From Oceanospirillum sp964342385 (GTDB taxonomy: Bacteria; Pseudomonadota; Gammaproteobacteria; Pseudomonadales; Halomonadaceae), in the NCBI GenBank assembly GCA_964342385.1, contig CAYFGP010000014.1, forward strand, positions 8,733 to 72,732: a stretch of 64,000 nucleotides of DNA. Direction: 5' to 3'. Shown piece after piece: positions 1-8,329 of the stretch. The position numbers were made by a program, and so were the translations under genes. Positions within the stretch are counted from its first letter, which is position 1. The number at the start of each line of letters is the position of its first letter. The notes under the pieces are model-generated. The model did no database searches. It was not told where the DNA came from and saw nothing but the letters and a program-made list of their open reading frames with translations.

Positions 1-2
1 TA

Positions 3-1958
3 AACAAAGCGCAAATTCTTGAGCTGTACCTAAACTACGCCCCGTTTGGTGGAGCGCTGGAGGGCATTCAGGCTGCCAGTTTTCACTATTTGAGTAAACC
101 CGCACATAATTTACGTCCGGCAGAAGCCGCTTTGATGGCCGTTTTGCCCCAGGCTCCATCCCGTTATCGTCCTGATCGTTATCCTCAGCGAGCAGAACAG
201 GCCAGGAATAAGGTGTTGGATCGCTTATTGGATCAGGGTGTGTGGAATGAACAGAAAGTACAACGGGCTAAACAGGAAGCGGTAGATATCCGACCCTCTG
301 ATACCCCCTTAATTGCGCCTCATCTGGCTTACCGTCTTTACAAAACAGATCCAAACTCTAGCGTGCATTACTCAACAGTGGATCAACAGTTACAGCAGCA
401 GGTGGAGAGTCGTTTAGCCCATGGCGTTTCTGCCATTGGAAGAGAGGTCTCGGCGGCAGCTTTGCTGATAGATAATCGCTCTCATCAGGTATTAGCTTAT
501 GCCGGTTCTGCAGATTTTTTGGCGGCTCAGCGTCAGGGCCAGGTCGATATGGTTCAGGCGGTTCGATCACCGGGCTCAGCACTGAAGCCGTTTCTCTATG
601 GTTTGGCGTTGGATAAATCCCTGATTCATAGCCAGTCCCTATTAGCTGATGTACCTTTTGTCAGTCAGCATTATCAGCCCGAGAACTTTAATCGCCACTT
701 TTCAGGTCCTGTTAGTGCCAGCAGAGCTTTGCAGTTATCGCTTAACCTGCCATTTGTGCAACTGATAGAGGCTTATGGCGCTGGTAGCTTTATGAATAGG
801 CTGTTAAGCAGTGGTATTGATTTGAGTGTTCCTGGTGGAAAGGGCAATCCGGCTATGATTTTGGGGGGAGCGGGTATTCAGTTGGAGCATCTGGTGCGTT
901 TATACGCCAGTTTGGCTAATCAGGGGACAGTACCTGAGCTTAAACTTACGCTATCAGAAGCAGATATTGTCCGAAATAATGGGACTGATACTGAAGATGA
1001 TCAAACTGGTTGGGCTGATAAGCTATCAGAAAATAAACTTGTACATCACTCCCGCTATTTATTGAGTCCACAAGCCGCTTGGATCACTTGGGATACTTTG
1101 CGTGAAGTGAAGATCCCTGCATCCGCTGGCCTGGATGCTGCAAGACGTTTATCTGGCCGTATCGGTTGGAAAACCGGTACTAGCTGGGGGCATAGGGATG
1201 CCTGGGCCGTAGGTGTATCAAGGGACTATACCGTAGGCGTTTGGGTCGGGCGTGCTGATGGTCGCCCTATGGCTAAGGGGCGCACAGGTTATAACACCGC
1301 AGGTCCTATCCTATTTAATCTGTTCCGAGCTATTAGCCCAAGAGTCAGACCTATTGAACAACCTGAAGGCATTCAGGTGCATATCATCTGCTGGCCAGAT
1401 GGCCGTTTAGAAACAGTAGTAAACCAGTGTGATCAATCTTTTTCAGCACTGACTATCCAAGGCATAACACCAAGGACTTTGGATCTAAATCCTGGCAAAC
1501 TGTTTTATGATCCGAATCGTACTATTTTGTTGAATCTGGAAACGGGACATAGAGTTAACAGGGCCTGTTTTCAGGGAGACATAAAAAAAGTAGAGTTGTC
1601 GTTATGGCCCGATTTTCTTGCTCCTTGGCTGTCTAATGATAAAAAAACAGCAACACAGCTGCCAATCTGGTCAGCTCAATGCCAGCCTTATCTGAATGAT
1701 AAGCGTGATGTCCGCCTGTTAGGCATTAAACCAGGACAAGTCTTCCTGCTTAAAAAGGATCAGATTTCAGTGCCGATAAAACTAGAGCAGGGTTTTGTAG
1801 GAAAGCACTGGTATCTGAATGGCAATCGTATTGCCGGAAATGCTGGTCAAGTGAAACTAGAGCTGGCCTCAGATACGCCTGAAGATAATGAATTGTTGGT
1901 TATTGGTCAGGATGGTTGGCTGATACGGCTTCCATTCTATGTCTTTAAGCAAGATTAA
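3..1958 (+). CDS. pbpC: Penicillin-binding protein 1C, 5' truncated by window edge
   Basis: This is a bifunctional peptidoglycan glycosyltransferase/transpeptidase of the inner membrane. The open frame runs in from the window edge: the visible start encodes the end of a GT51 glycosyltransferase domain (ILELYLNYAPFGG at 15-53), so the TTG at 90 is not the start. The transpeptidase motifs are present: SALK with its serine codon at 576, an SLN motif near 740, and KTG at 1170-1178. The last 170 or so residues match the C-terminal extension typical of PbpC rather than PBP1A or PBP1B. The membrane anchor and most of the glycosyltransferase domain lie outside the window. In many gammaproteobacteria pbpC follows an alpha-2-macroglobulin gene; that cannot be checked here. 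Confidence 0.93.
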   Translation, partial: NKAQILELYLNYAPFGGALEGIQAASFHYLSKPAHNLRPAEAALMAVLPQAPSRYRPDRYPQRAEQARNKVLDRLLDQGVWNEQKVQRAKQEAVDIRPSDTPLIAPHLAYRLYKTDPNSSVHYSTVDQQLQQQVESRLAHGVSAIGREVSAAALLIDNRSHQVLAYAGSADFLAAQRQGQVDMVQAVRSPGSALKPFLYGLALDKSLIHSQSLLADVPFVSQHYQPENFNRHFSGPVSASRALQLSLNLPFVQLIEAYGAGSFMNRLLSSGIDLSVPGGKGNPAMILGGAGIQLEHLVRLYASLANQGTVPELKLTLSEADIVRNNGTDTEDDQTGWADKLSENKLVHHSRYLLSPQAAWITWDTLREVKIPASAGLDAARRLSGRIGWKTGTSWGHRDAWAVGVSRDYTVGVWVGRADGRPMAKGRTGYNTAGPILFNLFRAISPRVRPIEQPEGIQVHIICWPDGRLETVVNQCDQSFSALTIQGITPRTLDLNPGKLFYDPNRTILLNLETGHRVNRACFQGDIKKVELSLWPDFLAPWLSNDKKTATQLPIWSAQCQPYLNDKRDVRLLGIKPGQVFLLKKDQISVPIKLEQGFVGKHWYLNGNRIAGNAGQVKLELASDTPEDNELLVIGQDGWLIRLPFYVFKQD

Positions 1959-2106
1959 GCGCCAAATTTTAAAATGATATAGACACTTAACAAGCTAATG
2001 GGAAATATCTGATCACTGACTTTGAATACTTGAAAAAGAAAAGATTAGTTGAGCACACTAGAAAATTAAATCTCACTCATCCATCTCACAAAGCCAGAGT
2101 TGCCAG

Positions 2107-2622
2107 TTAAGGCGCTAAATTAACAATCCCGTCCAGAAACTGCTGATCAAAGCCTTCAACCTCTGCAATGTGTTGATACTCTACACCCGCCTGGTTAAAC
2201 ATCTTACAGACAGCCTGGAAGTACTTCTCGTGGTGATCACCTTCTTTTCTACGTAGGTAAACTACCTTTGAAATACCCACCTGAATAATAGCCTGAGCAC
2301 AGGCGTGGCAGGGGAACTGAGTTGCATAGATGGTAGAGCCTTCAAAGTCATTGAGCATGCAGTTGTAGATCGCGTTTTGTTCTGCATGAACAACATAAGT
2401 ATGCTTCGACTGCAGCACGTCATCGTCGTTATCAGCCCAGAAATCCGGATCATCATCATCACAGCCCGTTGGTAGGCCGTTATAACCGATGCCGATGACC
2501 TTATTGTTCTTATCCGCAATACAGGCCCCATTTTGGGTTTTTGCGTCCTTAGAACGAAATGCTGAAAGCACGGCGATGGACATGAAGTAGCTGGACCAGG
2601 AAAGATAGGATTCTTTTTTCAT
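2107..2622 (-). CDS. Deoxycytidylate deaminase family protein
   Basis: A 171-residue zinc-dependent cytidine/deoxycytidylate deaminase. It should deaminate dCMP to dUMP in the cytosol to feed thymidylate synthesis. The zinc and catalytic motif HAE lies at residues 79-81 and PCxxC at 104-108, both intact, with the spacing usual for dCMP deaminases (ComEB-like). Length is normal. The ATG at 2622 is the only good start. Upstream on the same strand is soxR, with a 178-bp gap that holds copy 1 of the 90-nt structured repeat, ending about 30 nt before this start. That leader may matter for expression (inference). A ComE-type or other nucleoside deaminase specificity cannot be excluded. Confidence 0.85.
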   Translation of the reverse strand: MKKESYLSWSSYFMSIAVLSAFRSKDAKTQNGACIADKNNKVIGIGYNGLPTGCDDDDPDFWADNDDDVLQSKHTYVVHAEQNAIYNCMLNDFEGSTIYATQFPCHACAQAIIQVGISKVVYLRRKEGDHHEKYFQAVCKMFNQAGVEYQHIAEVEGFDQQFLDGIVNLAP

Positions 2623-2652
2623 AACAGGCGATGCCGATAATTATTGTCTTAA

Positions 2653-2742
2653 ATACACACTTACACAAAAGTGTTTCGACATTCTGCGGCCAAAGGCGAC
2701 AGAATAAAGCGTCTTGGTATAGAGAAGCTTTTGTGTGGCTGC
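2653..2742 (-). repeat. 90-nt structured intergenic element, copy 1
   Basis: This 90-nt stretch aligns without gaps to 16159-16248 (66 of 90 identical by hand count). The gene-proximal 20 nt, which include CTTTTGTGTAAGTGTGTAT, are identical. In the sense shown, the outer arms ACAAAAG (element positions 9-15) and CTTTTGT (72-78) can pair. An inner hairpin pairs positions 39-44 with 56-61 and has a GCC/GGC top with a 3-nt loop. It lies between soxR and the dCMP deaminase gene, about 30 nt before the latter's ATG. Its function is unknown: it could be a cis-acting leader RNA, a small RNA, or a REP/MITE-like repeat. Confidence 0.6.
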
Positions 2743-2800
2743 TTATACGGTTTAGGTTTTAGCTTAAAATCTTTTTATGATCAAGTGATTACGTGATTAA

Positions 2801-3340
2801 TCATTCTTTTGTATCAGGCCAGAGCACAGCTCCTGTGCCGTCTTTCTTCAGTACATCATCTGGGTTGCGGATAGGGCAATATTCCAATGCTAAACAGCCA
2901 CAACCGATACACTGATCAAGCTCATCACGCATCTGAGTCAGTTCCTGAATCCTTTGATCGATACTACTGCGCCAGCTGGCCGATATTTTCTGCCAATCCG
3001 CTTTATTTGGCGCTTTATTGGTGGGTAGCTCTTTTAGCGCTGTTTTAATCTCTTCCAGTGTAAAGCCTAGCTTTTGTGCTGTTTTAATCACAGCAACACG
3101 TCTTAGTACACCACGGTTGTAGCGCCGTTGATTACCGTTATTGCGCCAGCTGGTGATCAGGCCTTTTTCTTCATAGAAGTGCAGAGTAGAGACTTTTACC
3201 CCGGATCGTTCTGCGACTGCCCCAACGGATAGAGACTTTTCCAGCTTTTCATTGTTTCCGCTTTGTTTGCCAGCTGTATTTTTTTCACTATCGTCTTTGG
3301 CGTTTTGGCTACTAGCGCCTGAACTGCTTTCGCCCATCAT
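2801..3340 (-). CDS. soxR: Redox-sensitive transcriptional activator SoxR
   Basis: A MerR-family regulator with an N-terminal winged helix (VAERSGVKVSTLHFYEEKGL, about residues 42-61), a dimerisation helix, and the SoxR [2Fe-2S] motif CIGCGC followed by a fourth cysteine (C-x2-C-x-C-x5-C). The C-terminal sequence continues in typical SoxR style. Oxidation or nitrosylation of the cluster activates target promoters. The protein carries about 35 extra N-terminal residues, rich in Ser, Lys and Asn; the ATG at 3340 has an AGAGGA ribosome site, so the extension looks real. It diverges from an MFS transporter across a SoxR box, which fits the common non-enteric arrangement in which SoxR controls exporters directly instead of soxS. 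Confidence 0.93.
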   Translation of the reverse strand: MMGESSSGASSQNAKDDSEKNTAGKQSGNNEKLEKSLSVGAVAERSGVKVSTLHFYEEKGLITSWRNNGNQRRYNRGVLRRVAVIKTAQKLGFTLEEIKTALKELPTNKAPNKADWQKISASWRSSIDQRIQELTQMRDELDQCIGCGCLALEYCPIRNPDDVLKKDGTGAVLWPDTKE

Positions 3341-3395
3341 GTTTGATTCCTCTGGGAGACCTCTACCAAGATAATAAATTTCTCACACTTAATAC

Positions 3396-3426
3396 TTGAC
3401 CTCAAGTTAACCTGAGGTTTTAAAGT
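3396..3426 (+). promoter_or_regulatory. SoxR box within a 19-bp-spacer promoter for the MFS gene
   Basis: TTGACC (3396-3401) and TAAAGT (3421-3426) are separated by 19 bp, the over-long spacer characteristic of MerR-family activated promoters. The spacer region contains CCTCAAGTTAACCTGAGG (3400-3417), an almost perfect dyad that matches the SoxR consensus operator. It faces the MFS gene at 3461, and bound SoxR could also repress its own divergent gene. Confidence 0.9.
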
Positions 3427-3460
3427 GCGCTCCTGTACTTAATTTGACAGGAGTTTTGTT

Positions 3461-4669
3461 ATGGTTTTTATGCAGGATGCACGGGTTTACCGTTTATTAG
3501 CGGGCCGATTTTTTGAAGGGGTATCGACTGGACTGTTTATGATGGCGCTGCCCTGGTTGATGCTAAAACAAGGAGACAATGGTGCATTGGTAGCTGTCAT
3601 TGCATTGATCTGTACCTTGGCGTCATTTTTATTAACACCTTTCTTTTCGACGGCTATTGACCGATTTTCCCGCAAACGGTTATTGGTTCTTGTTCAGCTG
3701 ACCCAGGCCTTTATCGCCCTATTGTTGATGTTGGGAAGTCTTGATGGAGAAGTGGCTATCCTGATGATGGCGGTTGCTCAGCTAGTCTATTGGGTGACTG
3801 GAGATCTGGCTTGGAACTGTACCGGTGCTTTTATTCAGGAGAACTTCGTTGAAGAGGAATACCCCAGGATTAGCAGCTACCAGGAAGTGTTAATGCAGGG
3901 CGTAATGTTACTCTCGGGTGCACTGGGTGTATTTTTACTTGAACTCTGGCCAGTACACTTTTTTGCGCTCTTTGCTTGTCTGGCAGCCACAATGGGGGCG
4001 ATATGCTATGGGACTATGCCTTACCAGAGAAAACTTCGTCGCCATCATAAAACTGGTTTTATTGATCAGTTAACTGAGAGTAAAGCTATTTTCTTAAGAC
4101 AGCCCAGGTTTATGCTCTTTTTGGCGATGTCATGCCTATCTTATCCGGTGTTGATGTATCTGGTGAAATTAGTGCCTATCTACTTGGCAGAAAAGGGCTT
4201 TACTGGTGAATGGTTTGCGTTATGGAAATCCAGTTACGGTTTCGGAGCAATGATCTGTGGTCTGGTTGTAGTGATCTTAATGACTCGATTTTCCCATGAG
4301 AAATTAATGCTTAGCGCTGTTTTGACCATCGCTTTTGTCCTAGCAGTGATGACTATTTCACCACTGCCATGGGTTTTGGTCGCAATGACGCTGCTGATTG
4401 GTTTTTTTAATGCGTTAAACCGCATTGCTCGCATCAATAAAATGAATCTGGTGGTTGATATTAACGAGCGGGGAAGAATCGACGGCGGCTTAAAAATGTT
4501 TTCTACCTTGTCACAAAGTTTAGGCTACGTTGTTATTGCTTTGTTGGCCCATTGGCAGATTACGGAGTGGGGCTTTGCGGTAATTGCTGTGGTGATGTTA
4601 TCTGCGGGAATCAGTATGCAGCGCTATATAGCACAGTCTAATACGACTGAACTTCAGACTGCTCCTTGA
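3461..4669 (+). CDS. MFS transporter, predicted SoxR-regulated exporter
   Basis: A 402-residue, strongly hydrophobic major facilitator protein with roughly twelve membrane segments and a basic cytoplasmic loop near residues 190-210 between the halves. The A-type signature is loose (DRFSRKRLL at about residues 67-75). The ATG is preceded by a CAGGAG ribosome site. The SoxR box just upstream makes it a likely target for redox-cycling compounds or their efflux (inference). The substrate cannot be read from sequence. A strong bidirectional hairpin terminator follows. Confidence 0.85.
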   Translation: MVFMQDARVYRLLAGRFFEGVSTGLFMMALPWLMLKQGDNGALVAVIALICTLASFLLTPFFSTAIDRFSRKRLLVLVQLTQAFIALLLMLGSLDGEVAILMMAVAQLVYWVTGDLAWNCTGAFIQENFVEEEYPRISSYQEVLMQGVMLLSGALGVFLLELWPVHFFALFACLAATMGAICYGTMPYQRKLRRHHKTGFIDQLTESKAIFLRQPRFMLFLAMSCLSYPVLMYLVKLVPIYLAEKGFTGEWFALWKSSYGFGAMICGLVVVILMTRFSHEKLMLSAVLTIAFVLAVMTISPLPWVLVAMTLLIGFFNALNRIARINKMNLVVDINERGRIDGGLKMFSTLSQSLGYVVIALLAHWQITEWGFAVIAVVMLSAGISMQRYIAQSNTTELQTAP

Positions 4670-4721
4670 AAAAGTCTCTCTAAGGATTGTAAATAGAAGA
4701 GCGTTTAAGGCGCGGTAAAAC

Positions 4722-4751
4722 AAAAATGCGGCCTTTAAAAGCCGCATTTTT
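4722..4751. terminator. Bidirectional intrinsic terminator
   Basis: Perfect 11-bp arms AAAAATGCGGC (4722-4732) and its complement (4741-4751) surround an 8-nt loop, with A and T runs at the two ends. It lies between the convergent MFS gene and the membrane protein gene. Confidence 0.9.
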
Positions 4752-4835
4752 ACTCTGTTATACTAATTTTTGCCTAAAGAGAAGCTTGAGTGTTAACTGA
4801 TTTAAATTGTTCTCAATCAGCTTTAATTGGCTTTA

Positions 4836-5882
4836 TTAATCAGTGAGGCCATTCCAACAGTAATGCTTGTTAGCTTTCTGGCTGACCAGCCCCTCATCCA
4901 TAAAGCGTTTAAATAGCTCATCGGTTTCTTCGCTGTCGATTTTCAGGAAAGAGGTCAGAGCCTTTTTGGTACAGCTGACTTTGTTGTTTTCCAGCGCATC
5001 AATCGCTTGCTGATAGAGGCTTGGTGGCTCAATAATTTCTTCCACCTCAACCACATCTTCGACGTTATCTTTAGCTGTTTCTTCTACAACAACCTGGTGA
5101 GTCAGTAGTTTCGGGGCTTCCTGCTCGTCATCGTTATCAATGGTAATGGGTTTTACCTGACGAAAACCCTGACGGAAACGATATTCTTCACCAATCAGCC
5201 CGATAAAGAAGGCGGCAAAGAAGTCCAGTAGAACGGATAGGAAGATCACCAGCCCAAGCTTGGCAGATTGAGTATCAATATTCAGCGCTCTGGCCAGACT
5301 ATCGATCAAACCCAGTACCGAACCCTGGCTGACAACTGGCAAACTATCACGCTCCTGAGCCAGTTTTTGTTGTTTAAGACGCAGCTGTTCATTTTCATTC
5401 TGAATACGTTTTAAGCCAACGGCGATACGGCTCATCTCGATATATTTTTTCGCTGCTTCGTTATTCAGCTGAATCTGCTGCTCAATGGTTTCAATCTGAT
5501 GATTAAAAGCATTAATTTTAGCTTGTTGAACATTAACGTGGTTCTGAGCTTTATTGGTGGCACTGTTAATACCACCAACAGACCCCCCAATGGAGATCGC
5601 CGCCAAAATGCCATAAAACACCAGGGCAGAAATGGCACCACCAAAGTTCTTTCTGGAGCGGCGCTCACCAAACTCATACCAGGCAAAAAACTTACCTAGT
5701 TCAAAGATGATGGCCAGGCTGCCAAACAGTGCCATCATTACCCAGTCATCATCGATAGATAAAAATAGCAGTAAGGAGAAGAAGATAGAGGTCAGTACGG
5801 AGGCGCTGGTTAGAAAGTAAACAACCCCCATGGCAAATGTTGATTTGGGGAATCGAACGGGTAACTTGTCGTCGTATAACAT
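4836..5882 (-). CDS. Membrane protein with central coiled coil, function unknown
   Basis: A 348-residue protein with no family I recognise. Three hydrophobic segments occur in the first 110 residues (about 15-42, 48-68 and 80-103). A hydrophilic, Gln/Glu-rich coiled coil spans about 115-180, a further membrane segment lies at about 205-232, and an acidic linker (about 245-280) leads to a C-terminal domain of some 70 residues that resembles a small winged helix. The architecture suggests a membrane-anchored protein with both termini in the cytoplasm. It stands alone between a terminator and the EamA gene. The ATG at 5882 gives a consistent first membrane segment. A phage or plasmid origin is possible but there is no direct sign. 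Confidence 0.6.
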   Translation of the reverse strand: MLYDDKLPVRFPKSTFAMGVVYFLTSASVLTSIFFSLLLFLSIDDDWVMMALFGSLAIIFELGKFFAWYEFGERRSRKNFGGAISALVFYGILAAISIGGSVGGINSATNKAQNHVNVQQAKINAFNHQIETIEQQIQLNNEAAKKYIEMSRIAVGLKRIQNENEQLRLKQQKLAQERDSLPVVSQGSVLGLIDSLARALNIDTQSAKLGLVIFLSVLLDFFAAFFIGLIGEEYRFRQGFRQVKPITIDNDDEQEAPKLLTHQVVVEETAKDNVEDVVEVEEIIEPPSLYQQAIDALENNKVSCTKKALTSFLKIDSEETDELFKRFMDEGLVSQKANKHYCWNGLTD

Positions 5883-6074
5883 TTCGGGATAGCAATCTCT
5901 GGCCGTAGTGAGTTGCAGGAGGGAGCGCTTCCTGCAAAAAAAGGCGCTAGCATACCGAAATATTTGTGAAAATCTATAAATTACTGTTTGATTTCAAAGC
6001 TTTTTCTCGACTATGGGGTATTTGACCTATCTTTAGGTAGTTTTTGTTGGAAAACAGGTTTGAATTGCTTCTTT

Positions 6075-7007
6075 TTACAGACTTTTAACTTTGGTACTTC
6101 TTTTACTGTTGAGGGCTGCAACGAGCACACCTGTGATGATCAATGACATACTTATAAAGTGCATTGCAGTGATTTGCTCATCCAGGAATAAGTATGCTGC
6201 TAAGCCACTGAAAACTGGTAACGTGTAGTAAGTCACTGAAGATTGAGTGGGACCAATCAGCTCAATGGCTTTTCCCCAAACAATAAAGGCAATTAAAGAA
6301 GCCAATATACCGATATATAAAATGGCACCTAAGCCTGATAACGATATCTCAGTAATGCTGAAAGTGGAGTGTTGGGTTTCCCAGAGATAAAAAGGTAGCA
6401 GGAAGATTAACCCCAAAACGAAGGTGATAAATTGGAACGACCAACCGCTAAGTGTTTGGGGTTTGTGCTTCACCAGGATGCTATAGCCAGCGAAGCAAAT
6501 CGAGGCTAGTAACATCCAGCCATCCCCCTTGACCAGGGTGAGCTGCATTAGGTTTGCGATATGGCCTTTACTGACTAAGAGCACCACACCGAGTATTACT
6601 AATACGATGCCTAGTGTTTTTCTAAGGCTTAAAGCCTCCGAAAGAAAGAGGCGGGCCAGGATGATGACAAAAATCGGGAAGGTAATCGCAATCAAGGATA
6701 GGTTGATAGCCGTTGTACTATGGCTGGCAATATAGATTAGCGTGTTAAATGCGGTCACACCTAACAGTGCACAGATGGCTAAATAGGGCAGGTGACTGCG
6801 AATCACCTGCCAATCCTTAAGCGTGGGTTTGATGGCAAAGGGGATAAAAACCAGTATTGCTACCAGCCAGCGCCAGTAAGCCAATGCTACAGGTGGGATG
6901 GAATCCATCAGTCCTCTGGCAACAACAAAATTACCGGACCAGATAATCGTTGCGCATAATGCGCACAGGTAACCTATTACCTTAGGGCTGATGGTCGTGC
7001 TGTTCAA
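6075..7007 (-). CDS. EamA-family (DMT) transporter
   Basis: A drug/metabolite transporter family permease of about 310 residues with ten predicted membrane helices in two EamA repeats (for example TIIWSGNFVVARGL in the first and LASICFAGYSILVKH opening the second). Such proteins export amino acids, metabolites or drugs; the substrate is unknown. The frame is open to 7070, but that start would overlap the upstream gene by 50 bp. A TTG at 7007 has AGGA seven nt upstream and gives the usual family length, so I prefer it. It follows an Old Yellow Enzyme gene by 13 bp and is probably cotranscribed with it. Confidence 0.85.
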   Translation of the reverse strand: MNSTTISPKVIGYLCALCATIIWSGNFVVARGLMDSIPPVALAYWRWLVAILVFIPFAIKPTLKDWQVIRSHLPYLAICALLGVTAFNTLIYIASHSTTAINLSLIAITFPIFVIILARLFLSEALSLRKTLGIVLVILGVVLLVSKGHIANLMQLTLVKGDGWMLLASICFAGYSILVKHKPQTLSGWSFQFITFVLGLIFLLPFYLWETQHSTFSITEISLSGLGAILYIGILASLIAFIVWGKAIELIGPTQSSVTYYTLPVFSGLAAYLFLDEQITAMHFISMSLIITGVLVAALNSKRSTKVKSL

Positions 7008-7020
7008 AATGAATTCCTGC

Positions 7021-8076
7021 TCAGTCTTGATAAATGGGGTAATCGGTATAACCTTCAGGGCCTGAAGCATAGAAGGTTTCGGAGCGAGCTTTGTTCAGCG
7101 GTAGGTCCTGAGTAATGCGCTGAACTAAATCAGGATTAGAGATAAAAGACTTACCGAATGCCACTGCTTCAGCTTTACCAGTAGCAACATAGTTTTCCGC
7201 AACATCAGGTTTGATATTTTCGTTGGCGATATAATTACCAGCGAAAGCGTCTTTCAGCTCCAGGCTGATACTATCGTCAGCAATATGTTCACGAGTACAG
7301 ATAAAAGCCAGCTGACGTTGTCCTAGATGTTCCGCAATATAACGGTAAGTGCTTAAGCGGTCGGTTGCACTGACATCATGGGCATCGGCACGAGGGGAGA
7401 GGTGCATACCCACGCGATCGGCACCCCAAACATCAATCACTGCATCAGTAACTTCCAGCATCAGCCGAGCACGGTTTTCCATGTTACCGCCGTATTGATC
7501 GGTGCGCTGATTACAGCCGTCCAGTAAAAACTGTTCCAGGAGATAACCGTTAGCACCGTGAATTTCAACGCCATCAAATCCTGCCGCTTTAGCGTTAGCG
7601 GCCCCCTGTTTGTAAGCCTGTATGATATCTGGAATTTCGGTGGTTTCCAGAGCACGGGGAGTAGGGTACTCCGCTTTTGGACGAATCAAACTGACATGAC
7701 CTGCGGGTTTAATTGCACTTGGTGCAACTGGAAGTGCACCGTCAAGATAGCTTGGATGAGAGATTCGCCCCACATGCCAGAGCTGCATAATGATTAAACC
7801 GCCTTCCTTATGCACTGCATCGGTGACTTTCTTCCAACCCTCAATCTGTTGTTCATTCCAAATCCCGGGAGTATCAGGATAGCCTACAGCAGAAGGCACA
7901 ATGGCCGTTGCTTCGGAGATAATTAATCCCGCACTGGCTCTTTGACGGTAGTAATCAACCATTAGCGCACCTGGGATACGACCAGATTCGGCGCGACAAC
8001 GTGTCAGAGGCGCCATTACAATCCGATTTCGTAGTGACCAGGCACCCAGTTGAACGGGTTGCAAAAGAGCATTCAT
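7021..8076 (-). CDS. nemA: Old Yellow Enzyme family alkene reductase (NemA-like)
   Basis: A 351-residue FMN-dependent flavin oxidoreductase of the N-ethylmaleimide reductase/12-oxophytodienoate reductase group. It shows the N-terminal NRIVMAPLTRCRA region, the substrate-binding stretch FDGVEIHGANGYLLEQFL, and the NQRTDQYGG motif. It reduces activated C=C bonds and nitro compounds with NADPH in the cytosol. An AGGAGG-type site lies just before the ATG. It forms a two-gene unit with the EamA exporter, suggesting detoxification followed by export (inference). No nemR-like repressor lies next to it. The symbol rests on family resemblance only. Confidence 0.88.
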   Translation of the reverse strand: MNALLQPVQLGAWSLRNRIVMAPLTRCRAESGRIPGALMVDYYRQRASAGLIISEATAIVPSAVGYPDTPGIWNEQQIEGWKKVTDAVHKEGGLIIMQLWHVGRISHPSYLDGALPVAPSAIKPAGHVSLIRPKAEYPTPRALETTEIPDIIQAYKQGAANAKAAGFDGVEIHGANGYLLEQFLLDGCNQRTDQYGGNMENRARLMLEVTDAVIDVWGADRVGMHLSPRADAHDVSATDRLSTYRYIAEHLGQRQLAFICTREHIADDSISLELKDAFAGNYIANENIKPDVAENYVATGKAEAVAFGKSFISNPDLVQRITQDLPLNKARSETFYASGPEGYTDYPIYQD

Positions 8077-8329
8077 AAAAAACCTCCTGTTTCAGAGTGT
8101 TAGCGGTTATCCCTTTGGGCTCTGGTATGATAATAATAGCTAAGCAATGAAACAAAGCTTTCTGATAGCAGCGCTTAGATTACTTTGCAATGAAGGCTGG
8201 TGTTAGAGACCATTCCGTAATGCTTTTGTTTCACAACATAGCCAAACAAAAATATTTCGCTATACCTCCTAGCTACCTGAGGGTATAGGTTGAGTTAGGG
8301 TCGAGATACCTTGTTTAGCTGTTTTATCG

